Source: an uncultured Pseudomonadales bacterium
GTDB taxonomy: Bacteria; Pseudomonadota; Gammaproteobacteria; Pseudomonadales; Porticoccaceae
Assembly (NCBI GenBank): GCA_905478725.1
Contig: CAJQJT010000387.1
Location: 1-15,372, forward strand
Length of the DNA: 15,372 nt
Direction of reading: 5' to 3'
How positions within the stretch are numbered: the first letter of the stretch is position 1; every line of letters begins with the position of its first letter. The position numbers and the translations under genes are program-made. The notes beneath the pieces were generated by a model, which was given only the letters and a program-made list of their open reading frames with translations, was not told the DNA's origin and ran no database searches. Of this stretch, positions 7,913 to 15,206 are shown piece after piece.

Positions 7913-9121
7913 ATGCAAATCACCACAGCGAATGGCTTCACCAATGTCTGGATTCTAACCCTTAGTAATGCGCTGGCAGCGTCGATTATGGCGCTAATGA
8001 TTCTCGTGGGTAGCCTGGTGGGCAGTGAATTAGCACCGGCCGCAGAATGGGCGACGCTGCCACTGGCACTGACCATTTGCGGCACTGCAGCAGGTATTGT
8101 GCCAGCCACAGCGGTGATGCAACGCTTAGGCCGCAAACACGGGCTCTGGGCCTTCATGGGACTTGGCATGATCGCCTGCGCCATGGCCAGCATAGCCCTG
8201 GAGCTACGTAGCTTTAGCCTGTTTTGCCTAGCCTCAGTTCTACTCGGCACCACCAATTCCGCACTGCAACAGGTGCGCTTTGCCGCCATGGAGTCTGTGG
8301 CACCTGAGTCTGGTGCCAGCGCGGCATCAATAGTGATGCTCGGTGGTATTCTGGCGGCTTTTGTTGGCCCAGAGTTGGCCGTGTTGGGCGCTCATATGAC
8401 CGCCGTGGATTATCAGGGATCATTCTGGTTAGGGGCTCTGTCCATTGCCTGTGGCGCACTACTATTAAGCATCTATAAACCAGCCCAGATTGAAACCACC
8501 AGCAAGCTCATTGCCGCAGGCTCACTGCGAACCATTCTGCGCGGCCGTGGATTCGTTCTCTCGGTAGCCAGTGGCGCAGTGGCCTTCGTGGTAATGTCAT
8601 TTGTGATGACCGGTACGCCAATCAGCATGCACCATACCTACGGTCATTCTCTGGTGGATACCAAGTGGGTAATTCAAAGTCATATTGCGGCGATGTTTCT
8701 GCCTTCACTGATAGCGCCACTGCTGTTCAAGTGGCTGGGCATTAGAGGATTGATGACGGCCGGACTGGCTTGCTACGGAACCACCATTGGCATCGGCTAT
8801 TACGATATCAGCGTCAATGGTTTCTGGCTGCAGTTGGTACTGCTGGGTGTGGGCTGGAATTTTCTCTTCGTCGCTGGCACTGCACTACTGCCTACCAGCT
8901 ATAAAGAATCAGATCGGTTTAAGGCCCAGGCCTTCAATGACTCCACAGTATTTTCACTGCAAGCGCTGGCATCTCTATCTGCTGGCTGGGCGCTCAACTT
9001 GATTAGCTGGCAGCAGATGTTACTGCTGTGCACCATACCTATCAGCCTGATGCTGTTGGTACTGGTTTGGGATCTCACTGATGCTAATAGAGCGGCTAAA
9101 GCCACTCGAGAGGCACACTAG
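7913..9121 (+). CDS. MFS transporter
   Basis: The protein is 402 aa and strongly hydrophobic, with about 12 predicted membrane helices, the normal size for a major facilitator superfamily permease of the inner membrane. The loop after helix 2 carries the MFS motif A-like stretch [17 protein letters not shown] (61-77) with the expected Gly, Arg and basic residues. Helix 4 contains [20 protein letters not shown], resembling predicted MFS permeases of the YbfB/inner-membrane type, but the substrate cannot be told. The ATG at 7913 has only a modest ribosome binding site (ACGAG, 8 nt upstream). It is transcribed away from the acyl carrier protein gene. At the 3' end it converges on queD, and the two stop codons overlap within CTAG (9118-9121), with no terminator hairpin between them. 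It is not obviously linked in function to its neighbours. Confidence 0.88.
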   Translation: MQITTANGFTNVWILTLSNALAASIMALMILVGSLVGSELAPAAEWATLPLALTICGTAAGIVPATAVMQRLGRKHGLWAFMGLGMIACAMASIALELRSFSLFCLASVLLGTTNSALQQVRFAAMESVAPESGASAASIVMLGGILAAFVGPELAVLGAHMTAVDYQGSFWLGALSIACGALLLSIYKPAQIETTSKLIAAGSLRTILRGRGFVLSVASGAVAFVVMSFVMTGTPISMHHTYGHSLVDTKWVIQSHIAAMFLPSLIAPLLFKWLGIRGLMTAGLACYGTTIGIGYYDISVNGFWLQLVLLGVGWNFLFVAGTALLPTSYKESDRFKAQAFNDSTVFSLQALASLSAGWALNLISWQQMLLLCTIPISLMLLVLVWDLTDANRAAKATREAH

Positions 9122-9471
9122 CCGCGGTAGACACAACCGCTGGTGCAAGTCTCTTTAATAGTGATGCAACTAAGCAATGGTAGCTTAGGCTTGAGATGCT
9201 GCCAGATCCAGATAGCGAGGTTTTCGCTGGTGGGATTATCCAGCCCTTCAATATCATTCAGGTAATGGTGGTCGAGCTGATCATAGATCGGTGCAAACGC
9301 CGCTTTAATATCGCCAAAGTCCATTATCCAGCCGGTCTGTTCACCAACAGGACCTTCCACAGTCACAGTCACAAGAAAAGAATGGCCATGTAAGCGCGAG
9401 CATTTGTGCCCTTCGGGAACATTCGGCAAGCGATGAGCTGCCTCGATACTAAACTCTTTGTAAATCTGCAT
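9118..9471 (-). CDS. queD: 6-carboxy-5,6,7,8-tetrahydropterin synthase QueD
   Basis: The protein is 117 aa, typical for QueD of the PTPS/QueD family. It converts 7,8-dihydroneopterin triphosphate to 6-carboxytetrahydropterin, the second step in making queuosine and other 7-deazaguanines (EC 4.1.2.50), in the cytoplasm. The zinc ligands are His13, His28 and His30 (AAHRL and LHGHS). The catalytic Cys is Cys24 in KCSRLHGHS, and Asp67-His68 in LDHHYLN complete the active site. Glu107 in IKETCTSG binds the pterin. Cys at position 24 in the CxxxHGH arrangement separates QueD from eukaryotic-type PTPS. The ATG at 9471 has no strong ribosome binding site. It is divergent from tRNA-Val, 122 bp away, and no preQ1 riboswitch is evident upstream. 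No other que genes lie in the window. Confidence 0.95.
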   Translation of the reverse strand: MQIYKEFSIEAAHRLPNVPEGHKCSRLHGHSFLVTVTVEGPVGEQTGWIMDFGDIKAAFAPIYDQLDHHYLNDIEGLDNPTSENLAIWIWQHLKPKLPLLSCITIKETCTSGCVYRG

Positions 9472-9549
9472 TTTTGTGCTTTCGGTTGGCCTATATTGGG
9501 GCGTATCTTAGGGCCGCAGAAGAGATATGTATATAGCGATAGAAAAGGT

Positions 9550-9577
9550 TTGACAGCCCATCCCAATTCGGTAGAAT
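9550..9577 (+). promoter_or_regulatory. Sigma-70 promoter of the tRNA-Val/tRNA-Asp operon
   Basis: TTGACA (9550-9555), a perfect -35, is followed by a 16-bp spacer and TAGAAT (9572-9577) as -10. A GC-rich discriminator (GCGCCCC) follows, as in stable-RNA promoters under stringent control. It ends 16 bp before the tRNA-Val 5' end. Confidence 0.85.
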
Positions 9578-9593
9578 GCGCCCCTCGTTCAGT

Positions 9594-9669
9594 GGGTGGT
9601 TAGCTCAGCTGGTAGAGCATCGCCCTTACAAGGCGAGGGTCACAGGTTCAATCCCTGTACCACCCACCA
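9594..9669 (+). tRNA. tRNA-Val (anticodon TAC)
   Basis: This 76-nt gene forms a full cloverleaf. The acceptor stem is GGGTGGT / ACCACCC, the D arm GCTC...GAGC, the anticodon arm TCGCC-CTTACAA-GGCGA with anticodon TAC at 9627-9629, and the T arm ACAGG-TTCAATC-CCTGT. The discriminator is A and CCA is encoded (9667-9669). It reads the GUA/GUG-type valine codons. It is the first gene of a two-tRNA transcript. Confidence 0.97.
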
Positions 9670-9687
9670 AGTTTTAAAAGTTTATGC

Positions 9688-9764
9688 GGACCGGTAGTTC
9701 AGCTGGTTAGAATGCCGGCCTGTCACGCCGGAGGTCGCGGGTTCGAGTCCCGTCCGGTCCGCCA
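9688..9764 (+). tRNA. tRNA-Asp (anticodon GTC)
   Basis: This 77-nt gene has acceptor stem GGACCGG / CCGGTCC, D arm GTTC...GAAT, anticodon arm CCGGC-CTGTCAC-GCCGG with anticodon GTC at 9722-9724, and T arm GCGGG-TTCGAGT-CCCGT. The discriminator is G and CCA is encoded. Eighteen bp separate it from tRNA-Val, so both are processed from one precursor. Its GUC anticodon is a target for queuosine, the product of the QueD pathway encoded next door; that proximity is probably chance. Confidence 0.97.
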
Positions 9765-9774
9765 CTAAAATAAA

Positions 9775-9810
9775 TAAGGCTGCCTCGTAAGAGGTGGCCT
9801 TTTTTATTTT
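9775..9810 (+). terminator. Intrinsic terminator of the tRNA-Val/Asp operon
   Basis: AAGGC-TG-CCTC, loop GTAA, GAGG-TG-GCCTT forms a stem of 5 and 4 bp with a 2x2 internal loop, followed directly by TTTTTTATTTT. It begins 11 bp after the tRNA-Asp CCA. Confidence 0.85.
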
Positions 9811-9833
9811 CAGTGCCCCGCCCTTCCTACTTT

Positions 9834-9895
9834 GGCATCACGATAGAGCGGAGCGACGAGGGATCTCGAGATCTCTCACATGCGTTCGAGATGAC
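9834..9895. repeat. 62-bp palindromic interspersed repeat, copy 1
   Basis: Matches copy 2 (10003-10064) at 52 of 62 positions by hand alignment, with no gaps. The ends are inverted (GGCATC.CGA at the left against TCGAGATGAC at the right). The core AGCGACGAGGGATCTCGAGATCT is identical in both copies and contains the 12-bp palindrome GATCTCGAGATC. It carries no coding signal. It resembles the GTCATCCCGA...GAGGGATCT family of REP/MITE-like elements seen scattered in many bacterial genomes; that link is from memory. Confidence 0.8.
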
Positions 9896-9946
9896 AGTGG
9901 TAAAGTTCGAGACGACAGCTGTAAGGTTCGAGGTGACATATTTAAG
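9884..9946. repeat. Three 21-bp tandem repeats grown from the end of repeat copy 1
   Basis: Units start at 9884, 9905 and 9926, each beginning GTTCGAG followed by ATGAC, ACGAC or GTGAC. The first unit starts inside the 62-bp repeat and covers its right inverted end, so the array looks like tandem duplication of that end plus 9 flanking bases. Confidence 0.75.
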
Positions 9947-10002
9947 ACACCTTCTGTTTTGCTCGCAACAGCCTATTTTCTTCATCCCTACCACCTTACC
10001 TT

Positions 10003-10064
10003 GTCATCCCGACAAAGCGCAGCGACGAGGGATCTCGAGATCTATAACATGCGCTCAAAATGAC
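10003..10064. repeat. 62-bp palindromic interspersed repeat, copy 2
   Basis: Same orientation as copy 1, 107 bp downstream of it. The inverted ends are GTCAT / ATGAC, with an inner inverted pair AGCGCA / TGCGCT and the central GATCTCGAGATC palindrome. The whole unit could fold into one long hairpin as RNA or single-stranded DNA. It ends 74 bp before the SRPBCC gene. Confidence 0.8.
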
Positions 10065-10138
10065 AGCCACCAAGCCAATCAGTTAATATCACTTTCCGAT
10101 TCCGCAACCATAACAACAAAAAACCACGGACCCTAACC

Positions 10139-10522
10139 ATGTCAGTAAAATTCGACCAACAATTCAACGCCTCCGCAGACCAACTATGGGCCATAGTCGG
10201 CACACCAGATCGAGTCGACTGGGTCCCTGGCGCTGCCAGCTGTACATTTGACGGTGAAGTACGCTCACTATCCCTACCCGGTGCAGGGGATATTAAAGAA
10301 AGAATTTTGAGTCGTGACCCTGAGCAGCGGACCATGGAGTATTCCTGCTTTGAAACCCCAGCGCCACTGGAGTCTCACCATGCCAGCATGCAGATCATAG
10401 CCAACGCAGATGGCTGCCGCCTGATTTGGGAAACAGCTGTTACACCTGTAGTGTTTGAAACCTTTATTCGCAGCAGTATGGAAGGGTGTCTTGAAAGAAT
10501 CAGTGAAATTTTGAGTGCATAA
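10139..10522 (+). CDS. SRPBCC-family (START-like) small protein
   Basis: The protein is 127 aa. It begins MSVKFDQQFNASADQLWAIV, the usual first strand and helix of the SRPBCC (START/Bet v 1/polyketide cyclase-like) helix-grip fold. W28 in DRVDWVPG and the GAGDIKERIL segment (48-57) follow, then YSCFETPAPLESHHASM (69-85) forms mid-sheet strands. The C-terminal helix FETFIRSSMEGCLERISEIL lines a hydrophobic pocket in such folds. The family binds lipids, polyketides or aromatic ligands; no specific function can be read. No signal peptide is seen, so it should be cytoplasmic. The ATG at 10139 has a weak ribosome binding site (CGGA about 9 nt upstream). It stands alone between the interspersed repeats and the uvrB gene, which it faces. 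Confidence 0.82.
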   Translation: MSVKFDQQFNASADQLWAIVGTPDRVDWVPGAASCTFDGEVRSLSLPGAGDIKERILSRDPEQRTMEYSCFETPAPLESHHASMQIIANADGCRLIWETAVTPVVFETFIRSSMEGCLERISEILSA

Positions 10523-10553
10523 ACCGAGAGGACATCCCAATTTTTTACGTTGA

Positions 10554-10602
10554 GCCTAGCCTGAGGATTTTATCTAGTCAGCAGAAGATCCTCAGGCTAA
10601 GC
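10554..10602. repeat. Long inverted repeat between SRPBCC gene and uvrB
   Basis: TAGCCTGAGGAT (10557-10568) pairs perfectly with ATCCTCAGGCTA (10588-10599), and the stem extends by GC pairs past one mismatch on the outside. The loop is 19 nt. It sits between two convergent genes, about 32 bp after the SRPBCC stop and 50 bp after the uvrB stop, so a two-way transcription end or mRNA 3'-end is likely. Neither side has a clear T-run after the stem. Confidence 0.6.
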
Positions 10603-10651
10603 ATAAGATGACAGAGTATGGTGCTCAGCAAGAAATAGGCTATAGCGCCGG

Positions 10652-12682
10652 CTAAGACGCCAAACTACGCTCACGCAACTTGCCAATCTCATCACGTACC
10701 TGAGCCGCCTCTTCAAACTCAAGATTACGCGCATGCTGATACATCTTCTCATCAAGGCGCTTGAGCTCTTTGGCTATATCGCGGATTGCGACCGGCGCTT
10801 CATCAATATCATAGCGACCAAGACCCTCAGCGACCTTCTTGCCGCGCTTAGTCTTACCCTGCCCAGCGTAAGCGCCCTCCATGATATCGGCCACCGATTT
10901 GGTGATACCTACAGGGGTTAATCCATGCAGTGTATTGTGCTCCATCTGCTTGGCCCTACGACGTTCAGTTTCATCGATGGCGCGGCGCATGGAGCCGGTA
11001 ATCTTGTCGGCATAGAGTATCGCTTTGCCGCGTACATGGCGAGCAGAGCGCCCAATAGTCTGAATAAGCGAAGTATCGGAACGCAGAAAGCCTTCTTTGT
11101 CAGCATCAAAAATCGCCACCAGAGAAACCTCTGGCATATCCAAGCCCTCTCGCAGTAGGTTAATACCCACCAGTACATCAAACTCTCCAAGGCGCAGATC
11201 GCGGATAATTTCTACTCGTTCGACAGTATCAATATCTGAGTGCAGATATCGCACCCGAACGCCGTGCTCGGCAAGATAGTCAGTGAGATCTTCGGCCATG
11301 CGCTTGGTCAGCACGGTAATCAAAATACGTTCATTGACGGCGGCGCAGCGATGAATCTCGGAGAGTACATCGTCCACCTGATTGAGTGCGGGACGCACTT
11401 CGATCTCGGGATCCAGAAGTCCAGTGGGTCGCACCACCTGCTCAACCACCTGACCTTCGTTAGCCGCTTCGTAGCGGCTCGGTGTGGCCGAGACAAAAAT
11501 CATCTGTGGCGCCAGGCCCTCCCACTCATCAAAGCGCAGGGGACGATTATCCAGGGCTGAAGGCAGTCTAAAGCCATACTCAACTAACGTTTCTTTGCGC
11601 GACCGATCCCCTTTGTACATACCACCAATCTGCGGCACTGTGACGTGGGATTCATCGATAATCAGCAGCGCATCGTCGGGCAGATAATCAAACAGTGTTG
11701 GCGGCGGATCGCCTGGCGGTCGCCCAGAGAGATAGCGAGAATAGTTCTCGATGCCATTGCAATAACCCAGCTCACGCATCATTTCGCTATCGTAGCGGAC
11801 TCTCTCGCCGAGGCGCTGAGCTTCAACCAGCTTGTCCACAGAGCGCAATTGCGTAAGACGCTCATCCAGCTCAACGATAATTTTATCCGCGGCTTCAACT
11901 ACTGTGTGGCGTGGCGTCACATAGTGAGACTTGGGATAGACGGTATAGCGCGGCACTTTACGCAGCACTTCGCCGGTCAGCGGATCAAACAGGGTGAGGT
12001 TTTCTACCTCATCGTCAAACAGCTCAATACGCAGTGCTTCATAATCTGAGTCGGCTGGATAGACATCAATCACATCCCCACGCACCCGATAAGAGGAGCG
12101 ATCGAAATCAATATCATTGCGTTTGTATTGCAGTTCGGCGAGCCGCCGGAGAATATCTCGCTGATCAATTTTTTCGCCGCGGGATAGATGTAATAGCATC
12201 TTCATGTAGGCTTTGGGATCACCGAGACCATAGATAGCGGACACCGTGGCAACAACGATCACATCCCGGCGCTCCATCAGTGCCTTGGTGGCAGACAGGC
12301 GCATTTGCTCAATATGGGAATTTACAGCGGCGTCTTTTTCAATAAAGGTATCGGACGAGGGCACATAGGCTTCGGGCTGATAGTAGTCGTAGTAGGAGAC
12401 AAAATACTCGACTGAATTGTTCGGAAAGAAACTTTTGAATTCACCGTAAAGCTGCGCCGCCAGGGTTTTATTGTGGGCCATCACAATAGTGGGGCGCTGC
12501 ACGGCTTCCATGACTTTGGCGACGGTAAAGGTTTTACCGGAACCGGTCACACCCAATAGGGTCTGAGCGGAAAGGCCATTTTCGAGACCTTGAACCAGCT
12601 TTTTAATTGCCTCGGGCTGATCTCCTGCAGGGGAGTAATCACTGACCACGGTCAATGGTGGCATAGGCAGAATATCGGCCAT
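10652..12682 (-). CDS. uvrB: UvrABC excinuclease subunit B
   Basis: The protein is 676 aa, full length for UvrB. It is the damage-verifying helicase-like subunit of nucleotide excision repair: UvrA loads it on damaged DNA and it then recruits UvrC. Walker A is GVTGSGKT (44-51). The beta-hairpin that grips one DNA strand starts at [12 protein letters not shown] (97-108). Walker B is DESH (343-346). Helicase motifs V and VI appear as [14 protein letters not shown] and QTIGRSARH. The C-terminal UVR domain (about 640-675) carries [16 protein letters not shown], the UvrC-contact helix pair. The ATG at 12682 lies 2 bp after the stop of the mlaC-like gene (TAG AG ATG), so the two are probably translated from one mRNA. 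No LexA box (CTG-N10-CAG) was found by eye upstream, in contrast to E. coli uvrB. Confidence 0.98.
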   Translation of the reverse strand: MADILPMPPLTVVSDYSPAGDQPEAIKKLVQGLENGLSAQTLLGVTGSGKTFTVAKVMEAVQRPTIVMAHNKTLAAQLYGEFKSFFPNNSVEYFVSYYDYYQPEAYVPSSDTFIEKDAAVNSHIEQMRLSATKALMERRDVIVVATVSAIYGLGDPKAYMKMLLHLSRGEKIDQRDILRRLAELQYKRNDIDFDRSSYRVRGDVIDVYPADSDYEALRIELFDDEVENLTLFDPLTGEVLRKVPRYTVYPKSHYVTPRHTVVEAADKIIVELDERLTQLRSVDKLVEAQRLGERVRYDSEMMRELGYCNGIENYSRYLSGRPPGDPPPTLFDYLPDDALLIIDESHVTVPQIGGMYKGDRSRKETLVEYGFRLPSALDNRPLRFDEWEGLAPQMIFVSATPSRYEAANEGQVVEQVVRPTGLLDPEIEVRPALNQVDDVLSEIHRCAAVNERILITVLTKRMAEDLTDYLAEHGVRVRYLHSDIDTVERVEIIRDLRLGEFDVLVGINLLREGLDMPEVSLVAIFDADKEGFLRSDTSLIQTIGRSARHVRGKAILYADKITGSMRRAIDETERRRAKQMEHNTLHGLTPVGITKSVADIMEGAYAGQGKTKRGKKVAEGLGRYDIDEAPVAIRDIAKELKRLDEKMYQHARNLEFEEAAQVRDEIGKLRERSLAS

Positions 12683-12684
12683 CT

Positions 12685-13386
12685 CTATTCCGCGATCAGA
12701 GCGCAGGGCGCCCTGCCGCTGCTCTGAGTTTTGCTACAGATATCGGCAAAGTAATCGCGATTTTTACGCTTTAAATCAGTAATCAATGTCTCTATACCCT
12801 GCTCTTCAATAGTTTCGCGGAATGAATGCTTTTTAACCGAGACATAAGTGATACCTTTAAAGCGAATATCCACCGCCTGCCAAGTGCCCTGTTCTGGGTC
12901 AGTCTGTTTAACCAATACGTCCAAAACAATATCTGGTATCAGTGCCGACTCCATCAATACCTGCACCCAGCCCATATGCGCACGCTGATTAATCACCACA
13001 TCGACAATACGGAACTGCTGGCCAGAATACTTTTCGAGGCCTTCAAATGCGTACCGAGCCATGGTATTTCTCACCGCATCCACTAGCTCCTGTCGCTGAG
13101 CCTCAGTTATTGCCTTAAAATTCTCTGGCCCTACTAGCGCCCTCGCTGTAGATCGCATATCCCAGAGAGGTCGCAACTGCAGGTCGATAAACTCCTGAAA
13201 GGCCATTGGATCAGCCAGGTAGCGCTGCTTATCCGTCGATAGCTGGACAGAAACCTCGCTAAACAATGGCGTAAACTGCTGCTCAACCACCTTCCCTATT
13301 GGCACTTGCTGCTCTGCGATGCCTAACTGAGCGATAAACAACATCAATGTGAACAAACAGGTCTTTATACGATTAATCTGATGCAA
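12685..13386 (-). CDS. MlaC-like phospholipid-binding periplasmic protein (TTG start)
   Basis: The open frame extends upstream to 13566, but the best start is TTG at 13386. AAGGGA lies 6 nt before it and the product then begins [10 protein letters not shown] followed by a hydrophobic stretch ending QLGIA, a clear signal peptide cut near residue 25. No ATG start lies in frame upstream. The mature 205-210 aa match the MlaC/Ttg2D family: [21 protein letters not shown], then [30 protein letters not shown] and [16 protein letters not shown] strands. MlaC ferries phospholipid between the outer and inner membrane for the MlaFEDB complex. Here the other mla genes are absent and the gene is instead joined to uvrB, so it is an orphan paralogue or a relocated mlaC. 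E. coli MlaC is 211 aa, so the length is normal. A -10-like TATAAT is found about 50 bp upstream. Confidence 0.8.
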   Translation of the reverse strand: MHQINRIKTCLFTLMLFIAQLGIAEQQVPIGKVVEQQFTPLFSEVSVQLSTDKQRYLADPMAFQEFIDLQLRPLWDMRSTARALVGPENFKAITEAQRQELVDAVRNTMARYAFEGLEKYSGQQFRIVDVVINQRAHMGWVQVLMESALIPDIVLDVLVKQTDPEQGTWQAVDIRFKGITYVSVKKHSFRETIEEQGIETLITDLKRKNRDYFADICSKTQSSGRAPCALIAE

Positions 13387-13434
13387 ATGAATTCCCTTCC
13401 ATAAACAGACCACCCTGGGGTCAAGATAGCCGAG

Positions 13435-13440
13435 ATTATA
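13435..13440 (-). promoter_or_regulatory. Possible -10 element of the mlaC-like/uvrB unit
   Basis: On the minus strand TATAAT is a perfect -10, preceded directly by TG, about 50 nt before the TTG start. At 17-bp spacing the -35 would be GTCATT, which is poor. It is the best candidate in the 270 bp between this gene and tRNA-Asn. Confidence 0.4.
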
Positions 13441-13601
13441 CAGCCTATAGGAATTCAAATGACTTGTGACTGTGAAATATATCGCCAACGGATACCACGC
13501 CTGGCAAAACCTGTAATAACGCTCAGAGTAGAGCCAGATTGATCTGCGACCAGAGTTTGCAGACAAGCTAGAAATAGCCCTAATTAAGTGCCTAGAAATT
13601 G

Positions 13602-13630
13602 TTGACTCTGCCCTCTATGGCACCTAAAAT
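13602..13630 (+). promoter_or_regulatory. Sigma-70 promoter of tRNA-Asn
   Basis: TTGACT (13602-13607), a 17-bp spacer and TAAAAT (13625-13630) make a near-consensus promoter. A GC-rich discriminator (GCCGCC) follows, typical of stable-RNA promoters. The tRNA begins 27 bp after the -10. Confidence 0.88.
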
Positions 13631-13656
13631 GCCGCCTTGTCGCAACAACAGACAAT

Positions 13657-13732
13657 TCCGCCTTAGCTCAGTTGGTAGAGCAAATGACTGTTAATCATTG
13701 GGTCCTTGGTTCGAATCCAAGAGGTGGAGCCA
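13657..13732 (+). tRNA. tRNA-Asn (anticodon GTT)
   Basis: This 76-nt gene has acceptor stem TCCGCCT / AGGTGGA with one G-U pair, D arm GCTC...GAGC, anticodon arm AATGA-CTGTTAA-TCATT with anticodon GTT at 13690-13692, and T arm CTTGG-TTCGAAT-CCAAG. The discriminator is G and CCA is encoded. tRNA-Asn lies at the edge of the O-antigen locus next to uvrB in Pseudomonas, as I recall, and here it stands between uvrB and a WecA-like gene. Confidence 0.97.
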
Positions 13733-13740
13733 AATTTAAG

Positions 13741-13768
13741 AAGGGCTGCAGAGATGCAGCCCTTTTTT
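13741..13768 (+). terminator. Intrinsic terminator of tRNA-Asn
   Basis: A perfect 10-bp stem AAGGGCTGCA / TGCAGCCCTT with loop GAGA is followed by a T-run (13763-13768). It starts 8 bp after the tRNA CCA. Confidence 0.93.
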
Positions 13769-13830
13769 ATTGCGTTTTTTATACGGCCCTTTTTATATCG
13801 TCCTTTTTATAAAGTCCTTTTTATAAAGTC
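13762..13830. repeat. 14-bp tandem repeats starting in the terminator T-tract
   Basis: The last two units (CTTTTTATAAAGTC, 13803-13816 and 13817-13830) are identical. Before them come CTTTTTATATCGTC (13789-13802) and two more diverged units of about 14 bp reaching back to the T-run of the tRNA-Asn terminator. The degree of match rises towards the right, which suggests stepwise duplication of the T-tract. Confidence 0.75.
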
Positions 13831-14135
13831 CATCGAGATAGCAGGATAGCGGGTAGATCTTTGCCAAGATGCCCACAGGACTACATTTGCCTGAATTGAA
13901 AAACTAGAACCCTCGGCAATAAAAGAGCATACTTGCTCTGTTGTGTGAGCAATTCTAGGATGGAACGCACTTCAACAGGTCACCAGTTAGGGTAAGTCTT
14001 ATAATTTGCGTATTAGCAACTAAGGATGCATATATAAGAATATCCTAAAGGTGCCTACAAAGAGTTCAAGGAGGGACTAAGAGTCTCTATAGAACAGGGT
14101 TAATTGTAAATGGAGTTACTCAGGGAGCACCACAG
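13831..14135 (+). promoter_or_regulatory. Roughly 300-bp leader and promoter region of the WecA-like gene
   Basis: No gene of normal size is seen. It contains a small hairpin (AGAGCA-TACT-TGCTCT, 13924-13939) and a TATAAT at 14000-14005 without a good -35. At 14068-14075 there is a strong but orphan ribosome binding site-like AAGGAGGG with no start codon at proper distance. A 9-codon open frame (14110-14139) overlaps the gene start. A promoter here should drive the downstream polysaccharide genes. I see no JUMPstart/ops element with the exact GGCGGTAG core. Confidence 0.45.
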
Positions 14136-15206
14136 ATGATTCAATATCTACCATCGCTCGCAGGCGTTGCCCTGCTGAGCTTTGCCGTTACCAAACTACT
14201 AATCCCCATATCCCACGCTACTGGGCTGCTAGATCACCCTCAGGGCCGTAAAGAACATCTTGGTGCAGTGCCCTTAGTTGGCGGCATCTCAATCTACCTT
14301 TCGGTGCTATTTTGTGCCGTAATGTTTCTCAATCTTCCCGAAAGCTTTGTTGGTATAGCCCTAATCTGTGGCCTTATCACCTTTATTGGCGCCCTAGATG
14401 ACCGCTATCCAGTACACCCCTACTATCGGCTGACCATGCAGCTTATCGCCGGAGTCACACTGGCGACTATCGGTGGGGCCAGTGTGCAGAATCTGGGGGA
14501 TTTAACTGGGTTTGGTGCCATCAATCTTGGACTCGTGGCCATTCCCTTTACCGCGGTAGCCATTACCGGCCTCTGCAATGCTTACAATATGGTCGATGGT
14601 ATAGATGGCCTGGCTGGCTCACTGACGATTGTCTCACTGATCGGCCTACTACTATTAGCCAACGGCGAGGCTCCAGACAACCAAGTCGCTCTTCTCGCCT
14701 ACATGGCCACATCTATAGGTGTATTCCTACTATTCAATCTGACAATCGGGCCCTTCTCCAAAACCAAAATTTTTATGGGCGATGCTGGCAGTACATTTCT
14801 CGGCTGCGCCGTCGCCATTGCCATGATCCACTTTACTCAAAGCAAGCATGCAGTCATTCAACCAGCAACAGCACTCTGGCTCGTTGCTATTCCGTTGATG
14901 GATATGGCCAGCACTATGGTTCGCCGAGTCAGCAAAGGAAGATCCCCCTTTCACGCGGATCGAACACATTTACACCATATTCTTATGCGCGCTGGTTTTT
15001 CTCAACGGCAGGCATTGATAGCGATTGTTTTGGTTGCAATGGTTCTTGCCGTATTCGGTATTCTAATAGAGCGAGTATGGCCCCAGAGTGAAACCATATC
15101 TTTTGCGTTATTCTTAATGACTTTTGGCCTCTACTTTCAGTTTATCTTTAAGCATGCGTTTAAATTTGCTAAGACGATTCGAAGGTTGAGTGCACGTTGG
15201 GGGTAG
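14136..15206 (+). CDS. WecA-like undecaprenyl-phosphate sugar-1-phosphate transferase
   Basis: The protein is 356 aa with about 11 membrane helices, a polyprenyl-phosphate N-acetylhexosamine-1-phosphate transferase of the MraY/WecA/TagO family. It moves a sugar-1-phosphate (usually GlcNAc) from UDP-sugar to undecaprenyl phosphate on the inner face of the cytoplasmic membrane, the first step of O-antigen, enterobacterial common antigen or capsule synthesis. The catalytic pieces are all present: GALDDRY (85-91) with the Asp pair 88-89, NAYNMVDGIDGLAG (148-161), KIFMGDAGS (211-219) and HADRTHLHH (273-281), the HxDRxHxHH form typical of WecA rather than MraY. The ATG has AGGGAG 8 nt upstream. A 9-codon frame overlaps it as ATGA. 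It resembles Pseudomonas WbpL by position near uvrB and tRNA-Asn. It is likely the first gene of a surface polysaccharide cluster. Confidence 0.92.
   Translation: MIQYLPSLAGVALLSFAVTKLLIPISHATGLLDHPQGRKEHLGAVPLVGGISIYLSVLFCAVMFLNLPESFVGIALICGLITFIGALDDRYPVHPYYRLTMQLIAGVTLATIGGASVQNLGDLTGFGAINLGLVAIPFTAVAITGLCNAYNMVDGIDGLAGSLTIVSLIGLLLLANGEAPDNQVALLAYMATSIGVFLLFNLTIGPFSKTKIFMGDAGSTFLGCAVAIAMIHFTQSKHAVIQPATALWLVAIPLMDMASTMVRRVSKGRSPFHADRTHLHHILMRAGFSQRQALIAIVLVAMVLAVFGILIERVWPQSETISFALFLMTFGLYFQFIFKHAFKFAKTIRRLSARWG

Noticed and set aside
9794..10136. Plus-strand open frames of 89 and 107 codons after the tRNA operon
   Set aside because: They run across the terminator tail and both interspersed repeat copies, have no family signature or ribosome binding site, and overlap each other in different frames.
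13387..13566. Upstream extension of the mlaC-like frame to a TTG at 13566
   Set aside because: It would bury the signal peptide about 60 residues inside the protein; the TTG at 13386 has a far better ribosome binding site.
12680..13660. Search for a LexA (SOS) box upstream of uvrB and the mlaC-like gene
   Set aside because: No CTG-N10-CAG was found by eye, so SOS control is not claimed.
13845..13862. Possible JUMPstart/ops element (AGCGGGTAGATC) before the wecA-like gene
   Set aside because: The ops core GGCGGTAG is not matched exactly; an extra G breaks it and no fuller JUMPstart sequence surrounds it.
13657..14135. Possible integration site for a mobile element at the 3' end of tRNA-Asn
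   Set aside because: No integrase gene is in the window and no direct repeat of the tRNA 3' end was seen downstream.
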